Below the pieces are notes generated by a model that did no database searches, was not told where the DNA came from, and worked only from the letters and a program-made list of their open reading frames with translations. 64,000 nt of DNA from Oricola cellulosilytica (GTDB lineage Bacteria; Pseudomonadota; Alphaproteobacteria; Rhizobiales; Rhizobiaceae): assembly GCF_019966575.1 (NCBI RefSeq), contig NZ_JAINFK010000003.1:62001-126000 (forward strand), written 5' to 3'. Numbering within the stretch: position 1 is the first letter of the stretch; each line of letters starts with the position of its first letter. Made by a program: the position numbers and the translations under genes. Below, one piece after another: positions 45,648 through 53,983 of this stretch.

Positions 45648-46999
45648 CTCTGAACATCGATGCGATCCTCTCGAACCAGCGGGCCATTCCGCGTTACACC
45701 AGTTATCCGACCGCGCCCCATTTCGCCGATCAGGCGGGGCTCGCCATCGCGCACGAGCGACTGGCGACACTACCGGAAAACGGCCCGGTATCGCTCTATC
45801 TGCACGTGCCATATTGCGACCGCCTGTGCTGGTTCTGCGGGTGTCACACCAAACACACGCTGAAATACGAGCCGGTGCAGCGCTATGTCGAGGCTCTCGT
45901 CGCCGAGATCGCGCTGGCGCGCGAACGCGCGGGCAAGCGTCTCAGGGCCGGGCAAGTGCATTTCGGGGGCGGCTCCCCGAGCATGTTGCGGCTGCCGGAA
46001 TTCGACCGCCTGTCGACAGCCCTGCGCACCAGCTTCCTCATAGACGAGAAAACCGAAATCAGCGTGGAGATCGATCCGTCGGACGTGACGCCCGAAACGC
46101 TGGACGGGTTGAGGCTTCTCGGCGTCACCCGCGCCAGCATCGGCGTCCAGGATTTTGATGAGGCAGTCCAGAAGGCGATCAACCGTCCGCAGACCTACGG
46201 GCAAACTCGCGATGTTGTTGCGGAATTGCGCTCGACCGGGGTGGATTCACTCAATATCGACGCGCTTTACGGCCTGCCGTTGCAGACGCTAGAAAGGCTT
46301 GAGACTACCATCGGCAAAGTGCTTTCGCTCGGGCCGGACCGCATCGCGCTGTTCGGTTACGCGCATGTGCCCTGGCTGAAGAAGCACCAGACCATGATCC
46401 GCGAGCAAGATCTCCCCGGTACACGCGCACGTTTCGACCACGCGCGGCGCGCGGCCGAATTAATCTCCGCCGCCGGTTACGACCGGATCGGCATCGACCA
46501 CTTTGCAAAACCCGATGACGGTCTTGCCAAGGCCGCCCGTGCGGGCCGCCTTCACCGGAACTTTCAGGGCTACACGGCCGACCCCTGCCGGACCCTTGTC
46601 GGTCTCGGCGCATCCTCGATCAGCTTCTACGGCAACGCCTACGTCCAGAACATCGTTCCGACCTCGCAATACGAGACAGCGGTCCATGCCGGGACGCTGC
46701 CGGCGATGAGGGGAGTTCGGCTGACGCTGGACGATCAGATCCGCGCCTTCATGATCGAACGGTTGATGTGCGATTTCGCGCTTTCGTTTTCGCATATCGA
46801 GCGCCGCTTCGGCTCGGCCGCGCGGTCCTACATCGCAGAGGCGAGGCTGGCATGCGCGAACGATCGTTTCGGACTTTCCGAAGTTACCGGACACGGCGTG
46901 ACCATTCCCGATGAGGCGCGGCCCTTCGCGCGGATTGTGGCGAGCCGCTTCGACGCCTATCTCAGCGAGAGTTGGGTGCGTTACTCGAAAGCGGTTTAG
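45644..46999 (+). CDS. hemN: Oxygen-independent coproporphyrinogen III oxidase (HemN)
   Basis: Radical SAM enzyme of heme synthesis that works without O2, 451 aa, the length of true HemN. The N-terminal VSLYLHVPYCDRLCWFCGCH has the cluster cysteines Cys58, Cys62, Cys65 and the HemN-specific Cys67. VHFGGGSPSM, SVEIDPSDVTPETL and NIDALYGLP follow, as does the C-terminal HemN domain with MCDFALSFSHIERRFG. It overlaps the hemerythrin gene and supplies heme for the oxidase when oxygen is low. Ends 9 bases before the convergent fnr gene. Confidence 0.95.
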   Translation: MTLNIDAILSNQRAIPRYTSYPTAPHFADQAGLAIAHERLATLPENGPVSLYLHVPYCDRLCWFCGCHTKHTLKYEPVQRYVEALVAEIALARERAGKRLRAGQVHFGGGSPSMLRLPEFDRLSTALRTSFLIDEKTEISVEIDPSDVTPETLDGLRLLGVTRASIGVQDFDEAVQKAINRPQTYGQTRDVVAELRSTGVDSLNIDALYGLPLQTLERLETTIGKVLSLGPDRIALFGYAHVPWLKKHQTMIREQDLPGTRARFDHARRAAELISAAGYDRIGIDHFAKPDDGLAKAARAGRLHRNFQGYTADPCRTLVGLGASSISFYGNAYVQNIVPTSQYETAVHAGTLPAMRGVRLTLDDQIRAFMIERLMCDFALSFSHIERRFGSAARSYIAEARLACANDRFGLSEVTGHGVTIPDEARPFARIVASRFDAYLSESWVRYSKAV

Positions 47000-47008
47000 G
47001 AAAAGCTT

Positions 47009-47746
47009 CTAAGTCTCTCGTTCACAGGCAAAACGCAGCCGGTCCAAGTCGGGCACTATGACCGTACGGTTGTTCTCAACTTCGATCACGCCGGCCTTGC
47101 GCAGCTTCGTGATCTGACGGCTGACCGTCTCGATGGTCAGGCCAAGGAAATCCGCGATGTCGGAGCGTTTGAGTGGCAGTTCGAAACTTATCGGTCCGTC
47201 ACGCTCGTCGATTTCAGGGTCGACATGCGAAGCGATCAGAAACAGGAAGCTTGCAACCTTCTCACCGGCATTCTTGCGGCCCAATGTCAGCATCCACTCG
47301 CGCGCCTCGTCGAGCTCCTCGAGCGCCTGCGTATGCAGCCGGTGCTCGAGCTCAGGCGACTCGCCGATCAGTTCCTCAAGAGATTTCCTCGGGAAAGAAC
47401 ACACCTGAATGTCCGTTGCCGCGTCCGCGATTACGTGGCTTTCGCGGCGAAACGGACGACCGGTGAAATCCGGCGCAAACTGAAGGCCAACAATCTGCTG
47501 ACGGCCATCAGCCAGCAGTTTCGTCAGCTTCACCACGCCGCGCAGAATGTTGGAGTATCGCTCCACCTCCTGGTCGGCGGACTGCAGCTCCTGTCCACTC
47601 TTGTAGCTGTGCTGTTTGGTATGCTGGTTCAGCTTGACCAGCTGAGCAGGCGTCAGCGCCCCGCAGATGCCGCGATGGCGCGCTTCGCATGCGCGGCACA
47701 GGACAGGAATATCCGAATTGTGAATATCCTTCCGCGCATTGTTCAT
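47009..47746 (-). CDS. fnrN: Oxygen-sensing Crp/Fnr-family regulator (FnrN type)
   Basis: 245 aa from ATG 47746 (GGAAG upstream; ATG 47782 would add 12 basic residues). Fe-S ligands match Fnr: Cys17, Cys20 and Cys28 in CRACEARHRGIC, plus Cys116 in IQVCSFPR. The cNMP-like beta roll is followed by helix-turn-helix LGLTIETVSRQITKLRKAG with the E--SR residues that read TTGAT half-sites. The protein should be an active dimer only at low O2 and bind the boxes at 40676 and 45070. I see no box in its own promoter. Confidence 0.93.
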   Translation of the reverse strand: MNNARKDIHNSDIPVLCRACEARHRGICGALTPAQLVKLNQHTKQHSYKSGQELQSADQEVERYSNILRGVVKLTKLLADGRQQIVGLQFAPDFTGRPFRRESHVIADAATDIQVCSFPRKSLEELIGESPELEHRLHTQALEELDEAREWMLTLGRKNAGEKVASFLFLIASHVDPEIDERDGPISFELPLKRSDIADFLGLTIETVSRQITKLRKAGVIEVENNRTVIVPDLDRLRFACERET

Positions 47747-47882
47747 CTTGATCCGCTTCCCCGCCAATCTCCGGCACAACATATTCGCCTGAGACTATCT
47801 ATTACATGAGATCATATGTCGCGGTAAGCCGAAGCCCGGCGAAAAAAGCCCGGCTCCGTTAGACCATTAGGCTTACTCGCGC

Positions 47883-48665
47883 CTAGAGGGCGCCAGGACC
47901 GGGCGTCGCCCCGGGCGGGCACTTGCCGAGGATGATCATACCCAGGACCTCGTCCTTGGTTACATCCTCGGTGCGCGCCGTTCCGACCATCTGGCCGTTC
48001 TTCATGACCGCCACGCGGTCAGCCAGATCGAACACATCGTGAATGTCATGACTGATCAGGAAGATGCCGATGCCTTCGGCCTTCAGTTGCTTGATCAGTT
48101 CTCCGACCTGCGCCGTCTCTTGCGGCCCCAGTGCGGCCGTCGGCTCGTCCATGATCAGAATGCGGGCGTTGAAAAGGATCGCGCGTGCAATTGCCACCGA
48201 CTGGCGCTGACCGCCAGACAATTGCTTAACCGGGTCCTTGAAGCGCTGGAAACGCGGATTGAGCCGCCCCATCACTTCGCGCGATTTCGCCTCCATGGCG
48301 ACATCGTCGAGTGTTCCCCATGGCGTTTTCAGTTCGCGTCCGAGATAAAGATTGGCTGCAGTATCGACATTATCGGCCAGCGCGAGCGTCTGGTAGATTG
48401 TCTCGATGCCGTAGCCCTTGGCGTCGCGCGGGTTATGAATCGTGGCCGTCTTTCCGTCGATTCGGATTTCGCCATTGTCGCGTTTGTAGGCGCCGGAGAG
48501 AATCTTGATCAATGTGGATTTTCCGGCGCCGTTGTGGCCGAGAAGTCCGACCACCTCACCCGGAAAGAGATCGACCGACGCATTGTCGACGGCGTGAATT
48601 CCTCCGAAGGAGATCGACATGTTCTCCATCTCGACGAGCGGTGTCATTCCTGCGTGAACATTCAT
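47883..48665 (-). CDS. Sugar ABC transporter ATP-binding protein (single-domain, xylose/fructose type)
   Basis: ATPase of 260 aa. Walker [20 protein letters not shown], signature [15 protein letters not shown], Walker [13 protein letters not shown], and H-loop [10 protein letters not shown] are intact. True XylG and RbsA have two ATPase cassettes in about 500 aa. This one has only the first-type cassette, as in FrcA, so it should act as a homodimer. ATG 48665 has GGAGGAGCAGG upstream. Last gene of a binding-protein/permease/ATPase operon; its Ala/Pro/Gly-rich tail [11 protein letters not shown] is ordinary. Confidence 0.92.
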   Translation of the reverse strand: MNVHAGMTPLVEMENMSISFGGIHAVDNASVDLFPGEVVGLLGHNGAGKSTLIKILSGAYKRDNGEIRIDGKTATIHNPRDAKGYGIETIYQTLALADNVDTAANLYLGRELKTPWGTLDDVAMEAKSREVMGRLNPRFQRFKDPVKQLSGGQRQSVAIARAILFNARILIMDEPTAALGPQETAQVGELIKQLKAEGIGIFLISHDIHDVFDLADRVAVMKNGQMVGTARTEDVTKDEVLGMIILGKCPPGATPGPGAL

Positions 48666-48679
48666 GGTCCTGCTCCTCC

Positions 48680-49993
48680 CTAAGCCTTCCCGCGCCGGTA
48701 AAGCGAATCCAGCCATACCGCGATCACAAGAACGATGCCGACGACGATATTCTGCAAGGGCGTGTCGAGGCCCATCAGCACCATGCCGGACTGCAGCGAT
48801 TGCATGACCACCGCACCGATCATCGCACCCGCAATGGTGCCGACACCCCCTGCAAGCGACGTTCCGCCGATCACCGCCGCCGCGATGGTCAGCAGCTCGT
48901 CCAGCGTGCCCTGCGCATTGGTTGCCGCATTCAGGCGCGCAGTGGAGATGGCGGCCGCGATGGCGCAAAGGACACCCATCAGGATGAAGATCTTCATCGT
49001 CACCCAGCGTGTCTTGATACCGGCGAGTTCAGCGGCTTCCGGGTTCCCCCCGAGCGCGAACACATAGCGTCCGAAGGTGGTGCGGGTGGCGATGAACGTC
49101 ATCACGATCCCGACCACGATGGCAACAAGAACCGGAATGGCTATGCCGTGCGCGATGAACAGCCCGCCATCAGGAATGGCAATGCTATTGGCCTCGGCAT
49201 AGCGCCGCACGATACCAACAGGCCAAGGATAGGAATTGGCCACCCATACGGCACCCAGGACCACCGCACAACCGACGGTGGCAAGAAAGGCCTCCGCCCA
49301 GATCGGCCGTTGTGGAAAATCGAACCGCTGGCGTTGACGCCGTCCCATGGCGATGATCGCGATGATTGCCACACACGCGATCAGCCCGATAATCCAGCTC
49401 CAGGTAGCGCCGATTGCGCCATTCGGTCCACCCCCGAACAACCGGAAATTTGCGTCCATCGGGGCGACGGTACGACCCGAGGTTACCCACCAGGCCGCGC
49501 CGCGCCAGACAAGCAGACCGCCGAGCGTCACGATGAAGGCAGGTACACCCATATAGGCAATGATGAAGCCGTGCAGCGCGCCAATGGCCGCCCCGACCAG
49601 GATTCCGGCCGCCAGTGCAATTACCCAGATCATCGGATTGCCGAAACCGAGCATTCCCGGCAGGATTTCGGCCTGAATGACCGCCATGATCATGCCGACA
49701 AAACCGAGGATGGAGCCGACGGAAAGGTCAATGTTGCGGGTGACGATGACCAGCACCATGCCGGTCGCCATCACGGCGACGGAGGCGGACTGGACCGACA
49801 GATTCCAGAGGTTCCTCGGTGTCAGGAACAATCCTCCGGAAAAAATGTGAAATGCGATCCAGATCAGCAGTAGCGCGCCGATCATGCCGAGCATGCGCGT
49901 GTCCAGCTCGGTTGCCTTTATGAAACGCTCGACCGGGCCAAGGTCGGACGCCCGCGCCTTGTCGGTGTTGGCCGTGGCTTCGCTCATTGCCAT
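48680..49993 (-). CDS. xylH: Sugar ABC transporter permease (XylH type)
   Basis: 437 aa inner-membrane permease with about ten or more helices. [20 protein letters not shown] is the family signature near residue 75. [20 protein letters not shown] and [20 protein letters not shown] are typical of sugar permeases, and the long middle region matches XylH rather than RbsC. Start ATG 49993 or ATG 49987; AGGGG spacing favours the latter slightly. It lies 14 bases before the ATPase gene and 92 bases after the binding-protein gene, with a stem-loop between. Confidence 0.93.
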   Translation of the reverse strand: MAMSEATANTDKARASDLGPVERFIKATELDTRMLGMIGALLLIWIAFHIFSGGLFLTPRNLWNLSVQSASVAVMATGMVLVIVTRNIDLSVGSILGFVGMIMAVIQAEILPGMLGFGNPMIWVIALAAGILVGAAIGALHGFIIAYMGVPAFIVTLGGLLVWRGAAWWVTSGRTVAPMDANFRLFGGGPNGAIGATWSWIIGLIACVAIIAIIAMGRRQRQRFDFPQRPIWAEAFLATVGCAVVLGAVWVANSYPWPVGIVRRYAEANSIAIPDGGLFIAHGIAIPVLVAIVVGIVMTFIATRTTFGRYVFALGGNPEAAELAGIKTRWVTMKIFILMGVLCAIAAAISTARLNAATNAQGTLDELLTIAAAVIGGTSLAGGVGTIAGAMIGAVVMQSLQSGMVLMGLDTPLQNIVVGIVLVIAVWLDSLYRRGKA

Positions 49994-50019
49994 CCCCTGC
50001 TCTGGTACCTTATCGAAAC

Positions 50020-50050
50020 GCCGCGGCCCGGGAACTCCTCGGCCGCGGCG
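50020..50050 (-). terminator. Intercistronic stem-loop after the binding-protein gene
   Basis: Arms CGCCGCGGCC (50020-50029) and GGCCGCGGCG (50041-50050) are perfectly complementary over 10 bases with an 11-base loop. On the coding strand the hairpin is followed by TTTCG, a weak U-run. It lies between xylF and xylH. Such hairpins commonly protect the binding-protein message or partly stop transcription so that more binding protein than permease is made. Confidence 0.7.
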
Positions 50051-50085
50051 CAATTACGGTCAAACTGGCCGTATGATCACTGCGA

Positions 50086-51126
50086 TCACTCGCAGGCGGA
50101 AACGCTTCCCGCAGATACACCCTGGCAGACCACGTCCTTTTCGACCCAGCCGGCGTCGATCACCGTGGCGAGCTTGTCCTGGGTCACCGGAACCGGCTTC
50201 AGGAACCTGGCCCAAAGTTCGGTGCCGCTCGGGCTGGTCCACTGCTCGGCGCCCTCGATGTCCGACATCGCCGTTCCTTCCGCGAGCTCACCCGCGATTT
50301 CGGCGGCCGCCTTGCCGAGTTCACGCGCGTCCTTCCAGACCGAAACAGTCTGCGTGCCAAGTGCCACGCGGTTGAGCGCTGCATGGTCGCCATCCTGGCC
50401 GGAGACCGGAACCGAACCGGCAAGCCCCTGTGCTTCCAGTGCCGCGACAACTCCGCCGGCAGTACCGTCATTGGATGCGACCACTGCGTCGACCTCGTTG
50501 TTGTTGGCGGTCAGGATCTGCTCCATGTTCCGTTGCGCGTTCTCGGGCTTCCAGCCATCGGTGTACGCTTCGCCGACGTTCTTGATTTTGCCCGAGTCCA
50601 TCGCTTCCTTCAGGACTTCCATCTGCCCCCCGAACAGGAAGTCGGCATTCGGATCGGCCGATGAACCCTTGATGAAGGCGTAGTTGCCTTCCGGCATTGC
50701 TTCCAGAACCGCGCGCGCCTGCATCCGGCCGACTTCGATGTTGTCGAAGGTCAGGTAGAAGGCGTCAGGATTGTCGATCAAGCGGTCGTAGCCCACCACC
50801 GGAATGCCCTCATTGACGGCATTCTCGACCGCGGGAGCGATCGCGCTGGCGTCCTGCGCCAGAATGATGAGCGCGTCGGCGCCCTGTGCAATCAGGCTCT
50901 CCACATCCGTAAGCTGCTTGGCGGCGGAAGATTGGGCGTCAGCCGAGATGTAGCTGTTTCCCGCTTCCTCGATTGCGGCTTTCATCGCGGCCTCATCGGT
51001 CTTCCAGCGCTCTTCCTGGAAATTCGACCAGGATACGCCGATGGTCTTGCCCTCGGCCCAAGCGGCGCCGGCCAGCGATGCAGTAAATACCGCGCCCGCC
51101 AGGAGCGCGCTCGCAAACTTTTTCAT
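50086..51126 (-). CDS. xylF: Xylose-type sugar ABC transporter substrate-binding protein
   Basis: Periplasmic binding protein, 346 aa. Signal peptide MKKFASALLAGAVFTASLAG with cleavage after AWA (residue about 24). KTIGVSWSNFQEERWKTDEA opens the mature protein. IILAQDASAIAPAVENAVNE, PVVGYDRLIDNPDAFYLTFD and NIEVGRMQA are XylF-like, and VDAVVASNDGTAGGVVAALE is in the second lobe. D-xylose is the most likely ligand, with related aldoses possible. First gene of the operon, divergent from a ROK repressor. Confidence 0.93.
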   Translation of the reverse strand: MKKFASALLAGAVFTASLAGAAWAEGKTIGVSWSNFQEERWKTDEAAMKAAIEEAGNSYISADAQSSAAKQLTDVESLIAQGADALIILAQDASAIAPAVENAVNEGIPVVGYDRLIDNPDAFYLTFDNIEVGRMQARAVLEAMPEGNYAFIKGSSADPNADFLFGGQMEVLKEAMDSGKIKNVGEAYTDGWKPENAQRNMEQILTANNNEVDAVVASNDGTAGGVVAALEAQGLAGSVPVSGQDGDHAALNRVALGTQTVSVWKDARELGKAAAEIAGELAEGTAMSDIEGAEQWTSPSGTELWARFLKPVPVTQDKLATVIDAGWVEKDVVCQGVSAGSVSACE

Positions 51127-51339
51127 GATATTCCTCCCGGTGCATCAAGATGCAACTGTCACAAAAGACCCGGCAATGCATTCCGGGTCCGTCCCTGAAA
51201 CTCTTTAATTCGAGCCTCAAAAAAAATCGTGACTCAAAAGCGCTTCCATGTCAACATGAATTACAATCGATTAAATCAAGTGCAACCAGCTTCGGTCAGT
51301 TGCGCTGCAGCCGGAACGTGAGGAGGCGGACCGGTAACC
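51127..51339. promoter_or_regulatory. Divergent xyl/ROK control region
   Basis: 213-base gap between xylF (minus) and the ROK gene (plus), AT-richer than its surroundings. It holds repeated CTCAAAA blocks near 51217 and 51234, and small dyads including CATGTCAACATG (51248-51259) and AATCGATT, the last two bases apart from poly-A stretches. These are candidate operators for the ROK repressor; I cannot say which one is used. Confidence 0.55.
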
Positions 51340-52563
51340 ATGACCATGGTTCTTCGATCCGATGACATGCGCAGGCGCAATCGCCTGACGATCATGCAAA
51401 TCGTCCGGAGACGGAAAGAGATCAGCCGCAGCGAGATCGCGCAGGCGGCGGCTTTGAGTCCGGCCACCGTCTCCACCATCACCAGTGATCTCATCAGTGA
51501 GGGCGTCCTGATTTCGCAAACTGGCGAGAACCCCGCCGGTACAGGGCGCGGACGGCCGAGCGTCGGCTTATCAATGAATCCGGAATTTCGCTATGCGGTG
51601 CTTCTGATCCTGAAGACCGGAGCGGTCAACGTGGCGATCGTCGACTACGCGGGTGCTGTCGTGGCGCAGCAGGATTTCCGACTTGAAATGACATCAATCA
51701 CCCAGCCGGAATTCCGAAGCAAGCTGACCGCCGAGATCCGGCAGACATGGTCGGCTTCGGGATTGGATCACGGATTGCTCGCCCGTATCTCCGTCGGCAT
51801 ACAGGGAGTGACCGGCTCGGGAGGGCGCCGGATGCTATGGTCGCCGATCACGCCCCTGACCGAGGTTCCCATAGGCGACTGGCTGCGCGACGAATTCGGC
51901 GTGCCGGTTCGCCTTGCCAACGACTGCGATCTGATAGCCAGAGCGTTGCATGTCCGCGAACCCGAAATCTACCACGAGAATTTTGCTGCGATCCTTCTCG
52001 CACACGGTGTCGGCATGGGCCTGTTTCTTCGCGGCCAGATCGTTAACGGAACGCGTTCCTCAGGGACGGAATTCGGCCACATGATGTACATGCCGGACGG
52101 CGCGCTGTGCCGCTGCGGCTCGCGCGGCTGCATCGAAGCCTACGCGGGCGATTACGCGTTGATACGCAGCTATTCCGGGCAGATCGATGACTGCCCCCCG
52201 CCCCCGCGAGTAGAGCCTGCGGAGGTCGACCGCGTTGCGGAGGCGGCGCGGTCCGGCGATGTTCGGGCCGTGAGGACTTTCGACGCCGCCGGGCGAGCGA
52301 TCGGTTCGGGTCTTGCGGGCATGTTCGCACTGGTCGATCCCTTCCGGATAGTGCTTGTCGGCCATGGCGCGGAAGCCTTCGATCTCATGGAGGACGCCAT
52401 TCGAAGAACCTTGAAGAATTGCAACGCCATGTCCGCCGAGGACATCCCAATCGACCTGTTTCCAGAAGAGTTGCCGCTCATTCTCGAAGGTTGCGGCATC
52501 GACGCGCTCACGGAGATCGATGCAGCGCAGGCTGATCAGGTCGGTGAGCCAGTGAGGACCTGA
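51340..52563 (+). CDS. ROK-family transcriptional repressor (XylR-like)
   Basis: 407 aa. The N-terminal winged helix (about 10-70) contains ISRSEIAQAAALSPATVST. The C-terminal ROK sugar-binding/kinase-like domain has RLANDCDLIARALH, LAHGVGMGLFLRGQI, and the zinc motif CRCGSRGCIEAYAG near residue 250. ROK proteins of this size next to sugar transporters are sugar-responsive repressors. Divergent position to xylF suggests it controls that operon, probably responding to xylose. AGGAGG is 13 bases before ATG 51340, and ATG 51346 is an alternative start. Confidence 0.93.
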   Translation: MTMVLRSDDMRRRNRLTIMQIVRRRKEISRSEIAQAAALSPATVSTITSDLISEGVLISQTGENPAGTGRGRPSVGLSMNPEFRYAVLLILKTGAVNVAIVDYAGAVVAQQDFRLEMTSITQPEFRSKLTAEIRQTWSASGLDHGLLARISVGIQGVTGSGGRRMLWSPITPLTEVPIGDWLRDEFGVPVRLANDCDLIARALHVREPEIYHENFAAILLAHGVGMGLFLRGQIVNGTRSSGTEFGHMMYMPDGALCRCGSRGCIEAYAGDYALIRSYSGQIDDCPPPPRVEPAEVDRVAEAARSGDVRAVRTFDAAGRAIGSGLAGMFALVDPFRIVLVGHGAEAFDLMEDAIRRTLKNCNAMSAEDIPIDLFPEELPLILEGCGIDALTEIDAAQADQVGEPVRT

Positions 52564-52573
52564 GGCCGTGCGG

Positions 52574-53983
52574 ATGGTGAAGAGATTTTCCGTGGTGCTG
52601 GTGTGTAGCCTCATCACCAGTACGACCGCCGCCGGTGAACCGGCATGGACTGAACGCGCCATTCTCGAGCATGTCGACCAGGAAAAACTTTCCGGCGCAT
52701 TGAGTAGCGAAGCGCTCCACGACCTGATTGCGCAAGGCGAAGTTCTGTTCAGCGCGAAGTTCACCGACCTCGATGGCGCCGGCCGGCCAATGGCGACGCA
52801 GGCGATCATCCCGACAAAACGCAAGCGGCCGACCGACAAGGAGTTCCACCGCACCGCCGGCCTCGACGCAAACTCATGCGCGAGCTGTCACAACCAGCCC
52901 GTCATCGGCGGTGCCGGCGACTTCACGGTCAATGTCTTCGTGTCCGAAGGCTTCGCCAACGCCGATTTCGACACAACCGATCCGCAATTCTCCAACGAGC
53001 GCAACACCAACCACCTGATGGGCGCGGGGCTGGTCGAACTGCTGGCGCGAGAGATGACCGCCGACCTGCACGCCATCCGGCGCGACGCGTTGCGCAAGGC
53101 TCGTGCGAATGGTGAGCCGGTGAGCGCGCGACTGGTCACGAAGGGCGTCGATTTCGGCGCGCTCACCGCGATGCCGGACGGAATCGTGGATCTGGAAGAG
53201 ATCAATGGGGTCGACACCGATCTGGTGATCCGTCCCTTCAGCCAGAAGGGCGTGATGACCTCGCTGCGCCAGTTCACGGTCAACGCCATGAACCACCATC
53301 ACGGCATGCAGGCCGCCGAGCGCTTCGGCGCGCGCTGGACCGGAGAGGATGATTTCGACGCCGACGGCAATCCCGTTGAACTGACCGAGGGCGACATCTC
53401 TGCGCTCGTCGCCTGGCAGGCGACCCTGCCCCCGCCGAAAGTCAGCGAACCAGCGGACAGTGCCTGGAAGGAAGCGGCGGCAACGGGGAGCATACTGTTC
53501 GACGAGATCGGCTGCGCGAACTGTCACCGCCGCGCCCTGCCGCTGAAAAGCCTGGTCTTCGCCGATCCCGGCCCGCTCGACGCGGCCGGCACGCTTCGCC
53601 AAGGCGAGGTTGCAGGCATTTCCTACGATCTTGGCCTGCTGGACTGGGCGGCGGCGCTGGAGAAGGATGAAGACGGCAATTACCTCGTGCCGCTGTTCGG
53701 CGATCTCAAACGGTACGTGATGGCGGACCGGCAGGTCGCCGCGCTCAGCAACGAACTGCTCGGCCAGCGTTTCGTCGAGCGCAACGTGTTCCAGACGACC
53801 GAATTGTGGGGCGTCGGATCAAGCGCTCCATACGGCCACCGCGGCGACTTCACGACGCTCGACGGTATCATCCGCGCCCATGGCGGCGATGCGCGGGCGG
53901 CCCGCGACGCCTATCTGGAACGCGCCGACGGGGAGCGCAGCGCGCTGATCGCCTTCCTCAAGACGCTGGAGATCAAGGAATGA
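52574..53983 (+). CDS. Exported di-heme oxidoreductase (thiol oxidoreductase-like, c-type)
   Basis: 469 aa. Signal peptide MVKRFSVVLVCSLITSTTAA (cleavage about residue 21). Two covalent heme sites: CASCH (102-106) and CANCH (314-318). The segment FHRTAGLDANSCASCHNQPV and the late FVERNVFQTTELWGVGSSAP/YGHRGDFTTLDGIIRAHGG match the di-heme oxidoreductase (DHOR, sometimes called thiol oxidoreductase) family, related to MauG/cytochrome c peroxidases. ATG 52574 has GAGG 8 bases upstream; GTG 52568 is too close. Substrate unknown. It begins 10 bases after the ROK gene and its stop overlaps the next start, so it is coupled to a CRTAC1 protein. Confidence 0.9.
   Translation: MVKRFSVVLVCSLITSTTAAGEPAWTERAILEHVDQEKLSGALSSEALHDLIAQGEVLFSAKFTDLDGAGRPMATQAIIPTKRKRPTDKEFHRTAGLDANSCASCHNQPVIGGAGDFTVNVFVSEGFANADFDTTDPQFSNERNTNHLMGAGLVELLAREMTADLHAIRRDALRKARANGEPVSARLVTKGVDFGALTAMPDGIVDLEEINGVDTDLVIRPFSQKGVMTSLRQFTVNAMNHHHGMQAAERFGARWTGEDDFDADGNPVELTEGDISALVAWQATLPPPKVSEPADSAWKEAAATGSILFDEIGCANCHRRALPLKSLVFADPGPLDAAGTLRQGEVAGISYDLGLLDWAAALEKDEDGNYLVPLFGDLKRYVMADRQVAALSNELLGQRFVERNVFQTTELWGVGSSAPYGHRGDFTTLDGIIRAHGGDARAARDAYLERADGERSALIAFLKTLEIKE

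Noticed and set aside
47747-47882. FNR autoregulatory box upstream of fnrN
   Set aside because: Only a single ATCAA half-site next to the start; no partner at the required spacing.
47883-48968. Longer ATPase with the upstream frame as a fused permease tail
   Set aside because: The extra N-terminal residues are an out-of-frame reading of the permease gene; ATG 48665 has a strong ribosome site.
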